Part shown: in pieces, positions 27,985 through 40,760 of the stretch
How positions within the stretch are numbered: the first letter of the stretch is position 1
Layout of the letters: every line of letters begins with the position of its first letter
Assembly (NCBI RefSeq): GCF_028858725.1
Contig: NC_084771.1
Coordinates: 3,128,915-3,192,914 of the forward strand
Origin: Colius striatus
Lineage: Eukaryota; Chordata; Aves; Coliiformes; Coliidae
Reading direction: 5' to 3'
Length of the DNA stretch: 64,000 nt
The notes under the pieces: generated by a model
Seen by the model: the letters and a program-made list of their open reading frames with translations, nothing else
Database searches by the model: none
Told to the model about the DNA's origin: nothing
Translations under genes and position numbers: made by a program

Positions 27985-28056
27985 AATTAGTCTATCATAA
28001 TTTATCTAGGAATTAATTCCTAATTAAGAAATTGATTCAATTAATTTGAGAGTCAA
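27985..28056. promoter_or_regulatory. Dense homeodomain-core cluster with a 14-bp palindrome
   Basis: AGGAATTAATTCCT (28,008-28,021) is a perfect palindrome. It is followed at once by TAATTAAG and CAATTAATTTG, and preceded by GAATTAG and CATAATTTA. At least six TAAT/ATTA cores fall within 72 bp, enough for cooperative paired-class or LIM homeodomain binding. AT-rich sequence makes single matches common; the density is what stands out. Confidence 0.3.
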
Positions 28057-31000
28057 GCTTGGATCTTGGAAGGTCATCTGCTTAGGTAGGACTTTTGGGA
28101 GCATTTGAAAGACTACTGGTACATCTATTTACTTTAACAAAGTGAAAAAAAGAGTAGAACCTAAGTTAATAGAATTAACAATAGCTATGTGTTTAAAGCT
28201 TGTGCTTTAGGCAGTCAGACCACTTCTGAATAACTCCTGTTGGTGATAATTTGCACTCCCTTCTTTGAGTTATGATTATTTTTGTTTGACTTGCTTTGAC
28301 TCAGAATCCTCACCTTTCATTGATGCTTTCCAGAATGATATTCACCATAACCATTGTCTTCCAATAACCCTTCTCAAGTTGAACACTTGGCAGAACCACC
28401 ACCCACACTGGCAAGATGTATATGGCAGGGCATCCTTCCATCACAGAGCAATACCTCACTACTTCACCCACAGTGTAACAATGACAGAGTTGGAGATGAT
28501 GTGGGTAAGACCAGTGAATCCACACCTCCTGAAAAACTGGTCCCAACGCATGGGTCTGGTGTGTAAGGTGACACACTCCTCCCCTGACATGTCCCTGGGG
28601 AGGAGGCAGCTGTTCCTGCTTCAGGACTTGTGTAAATGGATTTTGAGCAGATGAAGAAGGACTGATTAGAAAGAGAACGAAAATAGCACAGGGGGTTCTG
28701 TTGATTTACAAAGGACAAGTTCCACTCTTCAAACACTGAATCTGCATAGAAGGAGTAGAAGGAATCTGTGTAGAAGGAACATGATATGCCTGTTAATTAG
28801 CAGATAGTTATTGAAGAAAGATTTATCTTGCAGGAGTATTAAATGATGCCATTGCCTAGCATGAATGATGGTGCAGGTCAGGCCTCAGTACGAATCCATT
28901 GGGCAAGGAATCCTTCGAAGAACTGGAGAGTTGCAGTAGCAGATACGTTTGTAAGTGGAGACACAGAGCAGGTGATCAGCTTTGGGCCACTGCACTTCCC
29001 TCATGGTGATGTTGGCTCACTTCTGCTCCAGACACTGGTACAAGAAATCACAACTGAATTCTTTCAGGCCATGTGGCTTCTTCCAGCTACACTTGTGCCA
29101 CTTCACTGGAAACAATACCAGCTAGCAAAACCAGAAAAACTCCCTTTATTTTCATTACTTAAGCCAACACAGCTTATTTAGAACAAACCAAGAAATAGTC
29201 TCACAAACACTGATCAAAACAGGCCACCAAACACTAACCAGGGAAGGAGAGATGTGGGTTGAGGAAAGCAGGGAGGGTAACATCCTACAACTGGGACAGC
29301 TGGGAAGGGAAGATGGCTCTCCACAGTACCACTTTCATTGATTCTCTAAGTAGAGAGATTGAGGGTTTCTTCCTCTAATTCTGTTAAAGCAATCTGTTGT
29401 ATTAAAATGAAATAGATTATTCCTCTTGAAAGGCACAATTATCTGTTAATACATGGCATGCAAAGGGGATGCTGCTTACCCTCCAAATGTTCAGAATATC
29501 TCCAGCACTTGCTTTCTGATTGAACACAGAGGCTTGTCAAATTAGACCATATTAAAAGTGAGAGTCTTTTCTTACCTGGTTATATTTCTAAGAGTCTCAG
29601 AGACTTACTCATTAGCAAGACAGTAGCTACAATAAGGCTTCTGCAAGCAAATTCTTGAGGATTTAATGTATTGCTTTGGCACAGTCTGCAAGTTTCAATG
29701 TTGCTTTACAGGATGATTTCCTTCCAAGTGGTCTGGTTGGAGCATTTTGATTTATGGATGAGCCATCATTCATGGAGTCAGAGGCTAGCACATTCAGTAC
29801 TTTAAACTTGGGCTTCTCTTGAGATCTCCTTAGGTAGTTTTATTGCCCCATCACAGTTGCATTCAAATGCTTTAGAAACACCTATAAACTGAAACAATGG
29901 CATCAGTTACCCTTTTTTTTTCTTTCACACAAGGAATATCTGGGGCAGACTTTTAAGTTTTGTTCATTGTGTGTATATGTATATGAGCAAAAGTGAGAGC
30001 CCAAGAAGAACTGCTCAGCAAAAGCCATTTACATGTGACAGGAGCCTAATCTGCCTTGCTTCCACAGCCCAGAAATCTCCAACCAGATTTGCCTATCACC
30101 TCACCTTTTACTACTGCATCTTTGCAATAGAGCTGTCCTGGGAGCATGATCAAGCCAGTGCTGCCAAGGACTTTGAGAGTTGAGGCAGAGACCTTGAACC
30201 GAACTTTGCATTAAAGAGTGGGTCCTCAGTGCAGCACATCAGGCTGATGTGCTCACGGTAATGGTTGTTGCTAAGCAAAGGAGCTGATAGCTGTCTTTTG
30301 TAGTGAAGTTTTCAGGATGTGTGGCCTCTCTGAATGGTCCAGAGGTCAGGAATGCATAGGTCATCCTGGTCAGACCCAGGCCCACTTGAATGGGACACCT
30401 CTTATGGCAGATGGAAAGGGGAAATTTGCTGCCAGGGTTGTAAGCATCTGCAGCAGCGAGGAGTTCAAAAGGTGCACAAGGCTGCAGAGTCCTATCCCTG
30501 TCCCACGCTTTCCCACCTGAATCTCTAACCATTTATCTCTCCTTAAAGTATACAGCTGAGAGATTTTGACTTAACACAACCTCAGCCCTGCCAAATTAGA
30601 TTTAACATAAGCTCAGCCAAGAAATCATGCTGTGAGTGGGTGACACACACAGGGGAGGCAGCAAACTGAGCTAGTTCATGACTTGCTGGCTGTTTCTCTT
30701 TTTTTGTTTCACCAATTCTCCCATTCTCTTCATACTTCAGAGAAGTGTGATTATGCAGAAGACAGTCACAGAAGGTGGCTGAGCCAATCTACAGATCTAC
30801 TGGTACTGTAGTCCCAAAGCCACAGAGTCACCTCCCATCATCTGTGCTTATTATAATGTTCATGTTTAGACACCAATTCAGTTCACCAAACTGAGAGAAA
30901 ACTATCTTTTGGCACATTATTTTTATATCAAAAGCAGCTCCCACTGAGTCAGTAAATGACAGGACCTGTTATTATATCAGAGCTGTAAGCAGGAGAGAAG

Positions 31001-33066
31001 GGTATAAGGATCTCCACTTTCTCTTACTACAGGGATGAAAGATTAAACTGCACCTGCATCCTGTGACAATGCTCAAGGAAGGAGCTCTGACCACCCAAGA
31101 GCTATCTGAGCTCAGAGGGGCTTCCTTCACTCAGCATAAGAAATAAGGACTGACCCACTTCAGGATGTTTCCTTTAGGCTCGTACAGCTCTGGGAAATAG
31201 GACAGACCAACATACACAGGGATCAATAATAGTCAAGTGCTACAGTGAGTCCATTAGGATGAGCTCATCCATCAGGGCTACAAGAGCTCTTTGGGTGCCT
31301 GGTTGTAGCCTGAGGCTTGGCTGAGATGGATCTGTGGCATCCACTGCAGCTCTTGACTGGCTGTGATCAGAAAAGATGTCTTGTGGCAAAAGTTTCCAAG
31401 GCTCTCTCCTCAGAGCAGTGCTTTTCAGTCCTTGCCACCCAGATGCAGGATCAACATCCTTCAGCAAAATATAATCCAGGAGTATTAAAAGAGCAGCACA
31501 GAGATGTAGTTGTTCTGCCTTTTGTAGTAAAGGAAGTACTTAGGGGGTTTCTGGAGTAAAGGAGGCAACTTTATTTTCCTGGGCACTGGAGAAGGAGCAG
31601 TTTGAGTTCAACACACGAGGCCTCCAGCTACCATATGTTCAATCACAGTAAGACTGTTGAAGATTCACCTATGGGAAGTCTATGAATACTTCACAAAGGA
31701 GCCCTGTAGGAAGTCATCATCTGCACAAATGCCACGGGCTCCCAAGGTGATGGATTACTACACCATTTCATCTGCCTTGACTGTCATGGGCATCTCTGGT
31801 GACTTTGACAGGCATCAGATAATGCCTTTTTATTACAGCTGCATTTCCTGGGCATTTTAGGGAGACATTCAATTCATGGGTTTGTCTTTAAGTGGTTTTT
31901 GAGGGGGAAGGCTTGAACAACATTGTACTGCATAAATACTGCTATTTCCAGTTTAACACAAATAACTACAAATTCATTCTCCCCTGGACTCAGACCTTTT
32001 GCATGGGCAAATGGCTTTAAAGACTGCAGGTAATGAAGAAGCTGTTCTACTCCTGGGTCAGTTATCTCATGAATCTTTAATAGTAAAGATGTACAATACT
32101 GGATGAGCATTTCTCACTTCAAGACTTGATGATCTACCCCAAAGCAGTGGGCAGAAGGAGAAATACCACAGAGAGTGGTGGTTTTTCATTTGCTTTAGAA
32201 GGGGATAATACCAGAAACACATAAAGGGCCCATAACACTGTTGTTGCAATGAGCTTTACAGCTGAAATCAAAATATAAACCTAAACACACACAGTTTTCA
32301 TGCCAATTATCAGAGCAAGCACAATAAGTGCAGGAGTGTTACCAAAACTCCTACAAATTACATGTGGCCAGTTTTCTTCTTGTTCAGTGTGCTGAAACAC
32401 AGCAGGACAACAGCAGGAAAGAAAGGCAGGCACATATGTGCTGTCTTCTAGAACACTGTTCCCAGGGAAATCCAAGGACTTAGTGATTCTTGCAAGCCTG
32501 AATTCAGAAGAAAGTAGGAAGATTCTGCTCATCAGAACAACATTCTGTATTCGTGCAAATTATAAACCAGGGAGGGTGAAGAAGGGGAAGATAAATAAGT
32601 TAATCTGTTGTAAACTGATTTTGACCCTGAAGGTGATCACAGGTACACAGCATTACGGCACTTTAAACTGTTTTATGCAAAGCTTAAAAAAGACCCAGCA
32701 ACAAACAAAGCTTTTTTTGTGTTTGCTAAACAAAGCATGAAAGAATAGTGACAAAAGTAGGAGGAGCCCAGTTTGTCGGGACAAAGCCAGGAGGAGGAGC
32801 CCTCATGCAATGGAAATGCAGTTCAGTGGTCCTGGATTGATATGCCCATCCTTTAAACCCCCAGGGCTGGGAGATCACAGGGCCTGAAAGTCCATCAAAG
32901 AGCACTTCTCTGCATTGATCCAGTCTGAGGCGGAAGGCTGGTGGGGGTCTGCTGTTCTGTATAAGGCTGCCTCCGAAGATAATCAGCTTTTCTTCCTTGG
33001 AAATTGGGGAATCCCAAACATCAATAAAGTGTTATTTCAAGGAAAACATCAGTCTAAACCTACAGA

Positions 33067-33084
33067 GTGTGTGTGTGTGTGTGT
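33067..33084. repeat. (GT)9 microsatellite
   Basis: Nine uninterrupted GT units. Confidence 0.95.
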
Positions 33085-36000
33085 ATCTGTTTTGTTAGGG
33101 GGTTTTTTTGTAAGGAAAAAGAAACAAACCAAACAAAAACTGGAGTATGTAACATCAAGGAGTGCAAATGTTTTACCTCAAAAGCATGGTCTTAATGCTT
33201 CAGCTGTTCTTCCCAACTTGTCAACAGCAGGACTCACAACACAGGCCTTTAAAGCACACTTACAAACTTTCCTATTTATGTTTGGATGCTCAAGCAGCAC
33301 AGTAGCACCTGACCTAAAAGGAGGAAACAAACCTAAATGACCGTCTTTTACTCTCTCAGTGACTTGTTAGGTTACCCTGTGCTGCAGGCTGGCAATTACA
33401 GTTCAGATGCTTAGTTTAAAACACTTTAGGTCTGACAAAAGGGAAATTGGGAGCCTGGGGAATATTTACCACTATAGCACCGGGAGAGGCTCACATTCAC
33501 TTTACCTTCAGCTTCCAAGCCATCGGTTGTTCGGCTGGGGGACTCCTGCTCTCTCTCTCACAGCTCTGTGTTTTGTTTCTTCCAAATGATATACCCAACA
33601 TACATATCTTAAAGGGCTGAACGTGCCTAAAGCATAAGTGGGAGTGAAAGCAGACAATCTAGCACTCTTCAGTGTAACTATAGACTGACAGTTAATAATC
33701 AAGAGTTCATTTGATGCTGGCAACTGTTAGGATCTTTTATTTACTCCAGGGGAGCAGTGTTGAACAAACAGAGGATGATGAGGCTTTTCCATCACAGCAT
33801 GTGCTATCTGACTTGATAAAAGTTAGGAATATTTTAATATCATTAAGCAGCTGCATTTGACTAACATAACCCCAATGGCTGGTGAATCTCTGTACCCTAG
33901 AGATCCTGACCACTGACAAAACAATCTGTGATGTCCTGGTATTTGAAACTATTGCAGGTGACCACAACTACTGCAGAGAAATAGGATTAAATTTACCTCT
34001 GAGCATTATCTTTCTGTGAGTGAAACCACAAAGAGGAGAAAAACAGCAACTCAATTGCTTGCAAATAGTCTGTGTCATCATCTATGAGTGAAAAAGGGTC
34101 AAAAAGCAGGCAGTTCTTCCAAAACTCAGCACTGGAGTAGGGGTGGGTGATGTTTCTGGGATTAGCAGGACACCAGTCTGAGGGCTTTGGAAACCAGAAA
34201 CACACAAAGTCCTTTGCTGCACACGTTTCAGCCAAATTCTGTGTGAGTAAACAAATCCCAGGTATTTTAGAGATCTAAAAACCAAACAGTTGTATTTTAC
34301 CCTCAGAGTAGAGTTATTGATCCTTCCCTTTTCACTTCCCTCCCCCTACCCCCCCCCAAAAAAAATCATCATACTACTGAAAATTAAAGAAGAGCTTCTC
34401 TTTTTGTTCTTTACACACAGCCTAACTCCCAACTGCTTTTTGAAGGTATTTGTTGCTGGAGATAGTCTTATCCTGCATAAGTAGAGAGTGGATTAGCCAG
34501 TGTTACTATTTTTATTGCATCAATATCTATAACCTTCAGAAAGTTTACTGATCTAGACAGTATACAGAGTAGAAGACAGCTTCTGTCTTGAGAGCCTAGT
34601 AATCTCTAGTTTCTTTTGCAAAGGGAATTTCAGAAGCAGAACTTTGCCATTAGAATTGTACTGGTGTGTGCAGTGCAGATACACTTCCACAGCAGTGGCA
34701 AACTAAACTAGAAAAGGCAAGTCTGAAAGTTTTTGAAAGATAAAGGAATTCTTGTTCTGACATGATCACATCCATGTAGGAAATCATGCTAGTAAAATGA
34801 GACAAACAAGCACTCTACAGACAACTATATGAAGAAGGTTACTGCTCATCAGTCTGCCCTCAAGCATCTCTGCAAAGCCATCTGCCAAAGGTCATCACCT
34901 CTTCAGCCCCAGCAGCACTACTCCACACTTTTGCTTCCAAAGATGTTTCAGTCAGAACAAGCCAGGTTAACCTGAACACTTCAAACAGATTTGGGTTTGA
35001 TTAACCTAAAGCAAACCTTGAAATGCTCTTGTAAACAGCTTAACTGATGTACCTGAGCAGTGGTAACTCCTGAAAAGTTATAAACACCTGGTAGCATCTT
35101 GTACCAGCACAGCTGAACCCAGAGAAACACATTTGGATCCTAATTAAAGCCATAGAGATATGTGGGTAGGTTTCCCTAAAGCACAAGCACATACCTACAG
35201 AGCAAGGTGGTTTGAGGCTAGATAGATTGAAAACCAAGACATAGATGAGGAAGATAAACATCATTGATCCCCATTGTTTTTCTCCTAACCATTTTCTGAT
35301 AGCAGTTTAAGAGCCATCAGTGTGGGACAAGTGGCTGTAAGGAAGGTAACCACAGAGATAGCTCCACAGCTTGGCATGGGGAGGGCACCGCATACCTAAG
35401 GACTTGCCTGAAAGACAATAGCAGATCATTGGGATAAGCTAAACTCGTGGAGGGTGATAAAAGGCAGGGGGTCAACTGCCTACATGGGAGGATATGGAAA
35501 GGACTCTGGTAAAAGTCATTACAAAGGTGATTAAAAATGGCAAACTTACCACAAGCATTTTGTCTTTCTGCAAATCAGTGCAGGAAATCACAGCAAGGCA
35601 TGGTGCTGGGGAAAACACCATCAGAAACTGCTCACACAGAGCTGAGATTAAAAGAAATGCTGAAAAAAAAGGAGAAAAAACTAAAGCCTACTGTGCACCT
35701 GTGAAGGACACACCAACATGCAATACAGTGAGCTCAGTTTTGAAGGGAGCTCAGTGTGAGTTACTGTGCATATGGGCACAAATACTTCAAGGTGTCAGGA
35801 GGCAGCAATAAACATGGAGAGATTTTGCCTTGGAGTCTCTGATGGAGGACTTCCATAATATTCCTACACAGAGAGAAGTTTGCTTGATGGAAGAAACCAA
35901 ATCGAGGCACTTGCTGCCATACTAAAAACTTCAGCTTCCTCTAGGCAATCCTCATCACTGTGAGCATCTCCTTGGAGCATGGCAGCGTGGTTTTGTTCAG

Positions 36001-37139
36001 CAGGGCACCAGAGTTTGGGTTCCTGCAGTGTGGGAGCAGATTTCCCTTCATTCCTCTGACTGCAAAGGGAACTCACTGCACCTATGATCAGGGTAGAACT
36101 CTCAGTATAGGGGGCACCTCCCATAAGCATACTTGTCTGTTTGCATTGAGGCACTGTTCTCCCTGTTTATAGAATAAAAGCAGTACTTGTGTTCACTGCT
36201 TTTGATGAACAGTTCTGTGAAAGTCTCACCTCTGCTTGTTGCAGTGCTCTGAAAAGAGGATGAGGAACCAAATTGTTTGTGATCTTGGGAGGTTTCTTTC
36301 AGCAATTTTCCCATTTGCTGATTCACTGAGATAGTAAGTGGGGGCTTGATGCTTTAGTTCCCATCACTAAGGCAGTGCAGGAGCTCATCACTTTACAAAG
36401 GCCAGCCTGGCAGGCTCATACTTAAACAGTATTGACTTCAATGGGCTTTCCATCAGGCTGCTGTCATCTCCACTTTTTCTGTGAGAGAGCAGTGCTCAGC
36501 TGTGTGCAGCCATCCCAGTGGGCAGCACAAAGATGTGAAGAAATCAAGAATTATGTGATAAAGAGAGACCTGAAAACTCAAGTGAAGAGAAACAAACTCC
36601 CATTTAAGTACAAGTAAAAGCAATTACACCCAACCTTTTTCTAAAGAAAGAATATGCCTGTTTTAAGCAGCCAGATTCAAACAGCCATGCCCACAGCTGG
36701 ATGGAAATGGGTGCACTACTACACTTTGAGTGCTTCAAATGCCACTACAATATTTACTTCTAACCAAGAACAGCTCCAAAGTTTGCAAGTTTCCCCTTTG
36801 GCTAAACAGGCAGACAGCATCCCATCTGCTTTGCACCAGTTCAGATATTCATGAAGCATGCAGCGTGAAGCACTTTTCATTTGTGCTTGGTGAATTAGCC
36901 AGCAAGCAGGGAGGAGACAATAACAGCAGATTCCGACTTGATTTGACGCATCTTTCAGTGTTTTGATCATTTGGACTGAAGATAAAGACACACACAATTT
37001 GGTAGCTGAAAAAGTGGGATTTAATAAGTCTCCTGTAAAACACAGCATGTATGCAAACAGCCCAGAGGATTAGACTCCACTTGCTTAGTTTAGAACTTGG
37101 TGCAGCCAACCTGAATAATCAAAGGGAGGAACAAAAGTT

Positions 37140-37640
37140 GTGAATCCCCTCAATGCACTGCTTCATTAGGATCTCCTTACAGAAAAAGAAAATGGGACTC
37201 ATCTGATCAGCCAGATTTTATGGCATCTGATTAGACCACCATTTTCTCAGCAGGTCCCCTTTCTTTAAACTGTTGACTATGGATGGCCTGCTGAATAGGA
37301 TGAACTTTGGACTGCTAAATTGCAGCATTATGGTTATTTAGTGTAATTTATGAAAAAGAGAGAAGTCGTGATCACCTACTTCATATTGCTAATGATATCT
37401 CCATTTATCAGAACAGGTATGAGTTTGGATCATCATTTTTGCCTCACAGTCACAGAACACTGTCCAATTAGATACAAAAAAAAAAAGATGCTTGCCAGTG
37501 GGGTTGTGTGAATATTAAATTAAGATTTAATAGTCCTTACACAGTCATTTATTACTGTTTGCTGCTTTGTATTAAGTCCCACATCATCTCAGCATGTTTA
37601 CTTCCAAGTTTCCTATTCATTCAACATTTTCTATTTGCAT
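37140..37640. promoter_or_regulatory. Candidate conserved non-coding element with perfect octamer
   Basis: Repeat-free stretch with a perfect octamer ATTTGCAT (37,633-37,640), TCTGATTAGACC (about 37,227), GTGTAATTTATG (about 37,341) and a retained CpG in AAGTCGTGATCACC (about 37,365). POU-factor binding is plausible. There is an A12 tract at about 37,476. Confidence 0.33.
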
Positions 37641-40399
37641 CTTACTGTGACTAGTCTGAAGAATAAAAATTTAATAAAAAACAAAGAATCTGAACTGCAT
37701 TTGCCTGCTCTTGGATGTTTCATCTAAACAGTAATTAAACCCAGAACAAACTAAAAAGATGCTATGGGAATATTACAGTGTGAAAGTGCCCTCACCCTGA
37801 ATGCAAAGAGACTTACAGAAATTATCACTTTGTCTTTTCTCTTCCCCTAACAAATAAGACTGCCAAATACTTTCCATAGAGGCAAATTTCTAAATTGCTG
37901 ATTATTACAGGTAATGATCTATTCACTGTGTCAGCTTTTGAGCCATCCTTAGAAGCTGGAGTTACACAAGTTAACAATGAACTATCAGGGAGGGGAAGAA
38001 CAACAGGAGTAGGTGATGCCACCAGGCAGAAGACAATGAAATGAGCCTGGCAGAAGCAGAGTACACAAGGACTGCACATGTGTGTTGTCTCAGACTCATA
38101 CAAAGCACTGGGAAAGGTTCTCATCTTCAGCCCACTCACAACCAGTTATGGATTGCCAGCTGTATTGCCTGGCACTCAGCCTGGAGTCTGGGTCTGCCTA
38201 GAGCCTAATTCTGAATGTAACCTCAGTAAATACATTCTTCTTGCCACTTGTTAATAACTGTGCCTGGGGATGGCATTCTGGAATCACTAGGGGCTAAATG
38301 TGTAATAATTGTTCCAGCACCACTTCTGAGATAACAGTGTGAACACTTCTTGTTTGAATCCACTTTGGAATAATGAATCTACTCCTGCAATTCTTCTAAA
38401 AGAAGATACTGTTAGTATCCTGCAGTTAGGCCTCTGTGTGGTTTATTTGGTGCCTTCTCTGCAGATTTTTCTGCTGCCACAACTCCTATTCAGTATGCTC
38501 TGTGAAGTAAAGTTCTTACACTCTGAGAGTCAGCAGTTTTCTCTCCAGCCTTCAGTAGGATCTATTTGCCTCCTGGGATACTGTATCAGCAGGCTGACTA
38601 TTTCTGCAAGGGTACAGTGGGGTTTTCCTGAGTCACAGCCCATATTTGCTGTCACAGACACCTCAAAATCCCTGCAGGACAATAAATGCTCTGAGCCTTT
38701 GGGTTTTGATTGTTAGAATCAAACAATGGCAGATACTGAGAAACACCCCCAGAGCGCACTCAGGTGGGATGGAGAGAAAAAGCAGCAACCAGTGAGGATC
38801 CATCTGTCAACCCAGCACCACAACACTACCCCTCGGAGGCAGCAGAGCTCATTACACTGCAGTAAGACCTGGAACAACTGAGGACTTATCCCAGAATGCT
38901 ATGTATCAGTCAACAAAGGAAAGCTTGCTGCAGCAGTATTCCCAGGGAAGGACTTTTTACTTAGACTTGCTGCAGTTCAAGATCCATGAAGACATTAGTT
39001 GTTAACCAACTGGAGAGTTAGCAGCACAGCTCCAGCTACCCAATGTAGGCTTGTTCTTTGTACCCAACAGAGGCCCTAACTTGTCCTCCTTCTTGCTCTG
39101 TATGTGTTGTTCAAGAAGATTTGCATGACAAATTATGGGAGGCTCTGTACAGGGTAATATTAGAGGATGACTTATCTACAGTGATATTCACTGTAAGAGA
39201 TGCAACATTCATCCAACATCAGCCTTTTAAATAAATGTCTGTCTTGTAGAAAAATACTGTTAGGAAAGTCAGTGAGGGGTTATACTGAAGCACCAAGTGC
39301 AGATTTCTAACTGCTCTGCTAAAGATACTGTTACCTCCCATTTGCAGGGTGTGCAGTAATAAAAATTAGAGGGGAGGAAGCTGGAAGAAAGCCATTAGTT
39401 CAGCTGTCAATGTACATAAGTGTCCACAGGTGTCATCAAGTGTGAAGAAGCAGTGGCAGCCATTTGCCATTGCTGCCTCTGTGGAGGAAATTTTTACAGC
39501 AGAAGCAGAATTTACCAAGTTGTGCCAGTTCCCTGCCAGAACTCATCAGCTCCTGGGATATGGTATCCCTGAATAAAAGATCTGGTAGGTACATAGACAG
39601 AAAACAAGGACAACTCTTGGTCAAGATGAGTAGGCAGCACACAGAACCTTCATGTCTTCTTCAAGTGGCAGGAGATAGAGCTCTGCTAAAGCTCTCCAAC
39701 CCTCCTGTCATTGCAGTGTTTGTGTGCTGGTTGTTAAGGACCAGCATTGCTTTGGATACAGAGCAGAGAAAAATTTCTAAGAGCCTTCTGTTGAACCTTC
39801 TCTTGCTGTTTGTAGAAGAAACCTCCCACCTCAGTAACTGCCTGCTCATGTTGCTCTGGTAGAGCACTCAAGCTCAGCAGTCCCTCCAAGGGATCTCTGT
39901 ACAAAAGAGGATGGTAGTGGTGGCAACACACAGCACAAAGCTGCAGATGAAAAGTAAGCAAGGTTTAGAGGCAAATCACTCTCTGGGAAGGAGTTTTTCA
40001 GTAAACAGGCTAAATGAAAGCATGCCTGTCACTGGATAACTTCTGTTGCTGGAATCACAGTAGCATCACCAAACAAACCTTGGTGACAGGAACAGAAACA
40101 ACTACTTTTTCTGAGCTCTGCACATACACTGTTTCCCATATAACTCAGAATGAAGAAGTTAGAGGTTCAAGTACTTCAAAATGACCCTTGGCCCAGAATT
40201 AGCTTGTGAGTTGCATCGTTTATGGGGTATTGCTAATTCATTCTTGCCATTCAAAAAGCAGGTTTTCAAAACAGCTCAGATAGGTTTAGTAAGGTTTCAG
40301 TAAGACTTCCTTTTCTTCCCTGTGGAAAAATGCAATGTGGACAATGATTATACCTTTCTTCTGTGCATCAAGTCTGTTTCTAAATGTCTGAACTGACAG
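37641..40399. other. Non-coding gene-desert DNA
   Basis: Frames of 125 and 132 codons (38,339-38,716 and 39,464-39,862, both plus) have no recognisable domain or splice context. Nothing else seen. Confidence 0.45.
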
Positions 40400-40760
40400 C
40401 ATGTCTGGTCACATGAGCCCAGGCGACAAATTGGGCTAACGGTCACGCTTTAGGACAAAATTATGAAAAAAATGACAAATTAGCACTGGCACCTAATCAA
40501 TAAATGACACAATATGGAACCCATGAAGCTGATAATGCAACCTCACAATTCTCTCATTTCCCAAAATAAATTACTAGAGCTAAACATGTCCAAGATGATG
40601 TTTCATTTCCAGTTAGTTTTGCCCCCCAACAACTAAATTTCTCTGGAATTATACTGATTATAGATCTAAAGTGATCCGTAACACACCATTTTCAGAGTCT
40701 GGCTACTTTTAACCCTAAAGCATCCATTAATAAATTGCCTACAAAGTGCCATTGCCTTAA
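40400..40760. promoter_or_regulatory. Candidate conserved non-coding element retaining CpGs
   Basis: An AT-rich block that nevertheless keeps CpGs (CAGGCGACAAATTGG near 40,421; ACGGTCACGC at 40,440-40,449; GATCCGTAAC near 40,673) together with CCATTAATAAATTG (about 40,723) and ACCTAATCAATAAATGAC (40,491 onward). Retention of CpG in methylated AT-rich DNA hints at selection or hypomethylation. Confidence 0.35.

Larger units (their letters stand above)
27188..37139. other. Non-coding gene-desert DNA
   Basis: Holds the homeodomain cluster at about 28,020 and the GT repeat at 33,067. Open frames reach 141 codons (32,915-33,340) but read through the GT repeat and poly(A/T) and have no domain. No gene supported. 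Confidence 0.45.

Noticed and set aside
32915..33340. 141-codon open frame with a Cys/Val run
   Set aside because: The run is the translation of the GT microsatellite; no domain.
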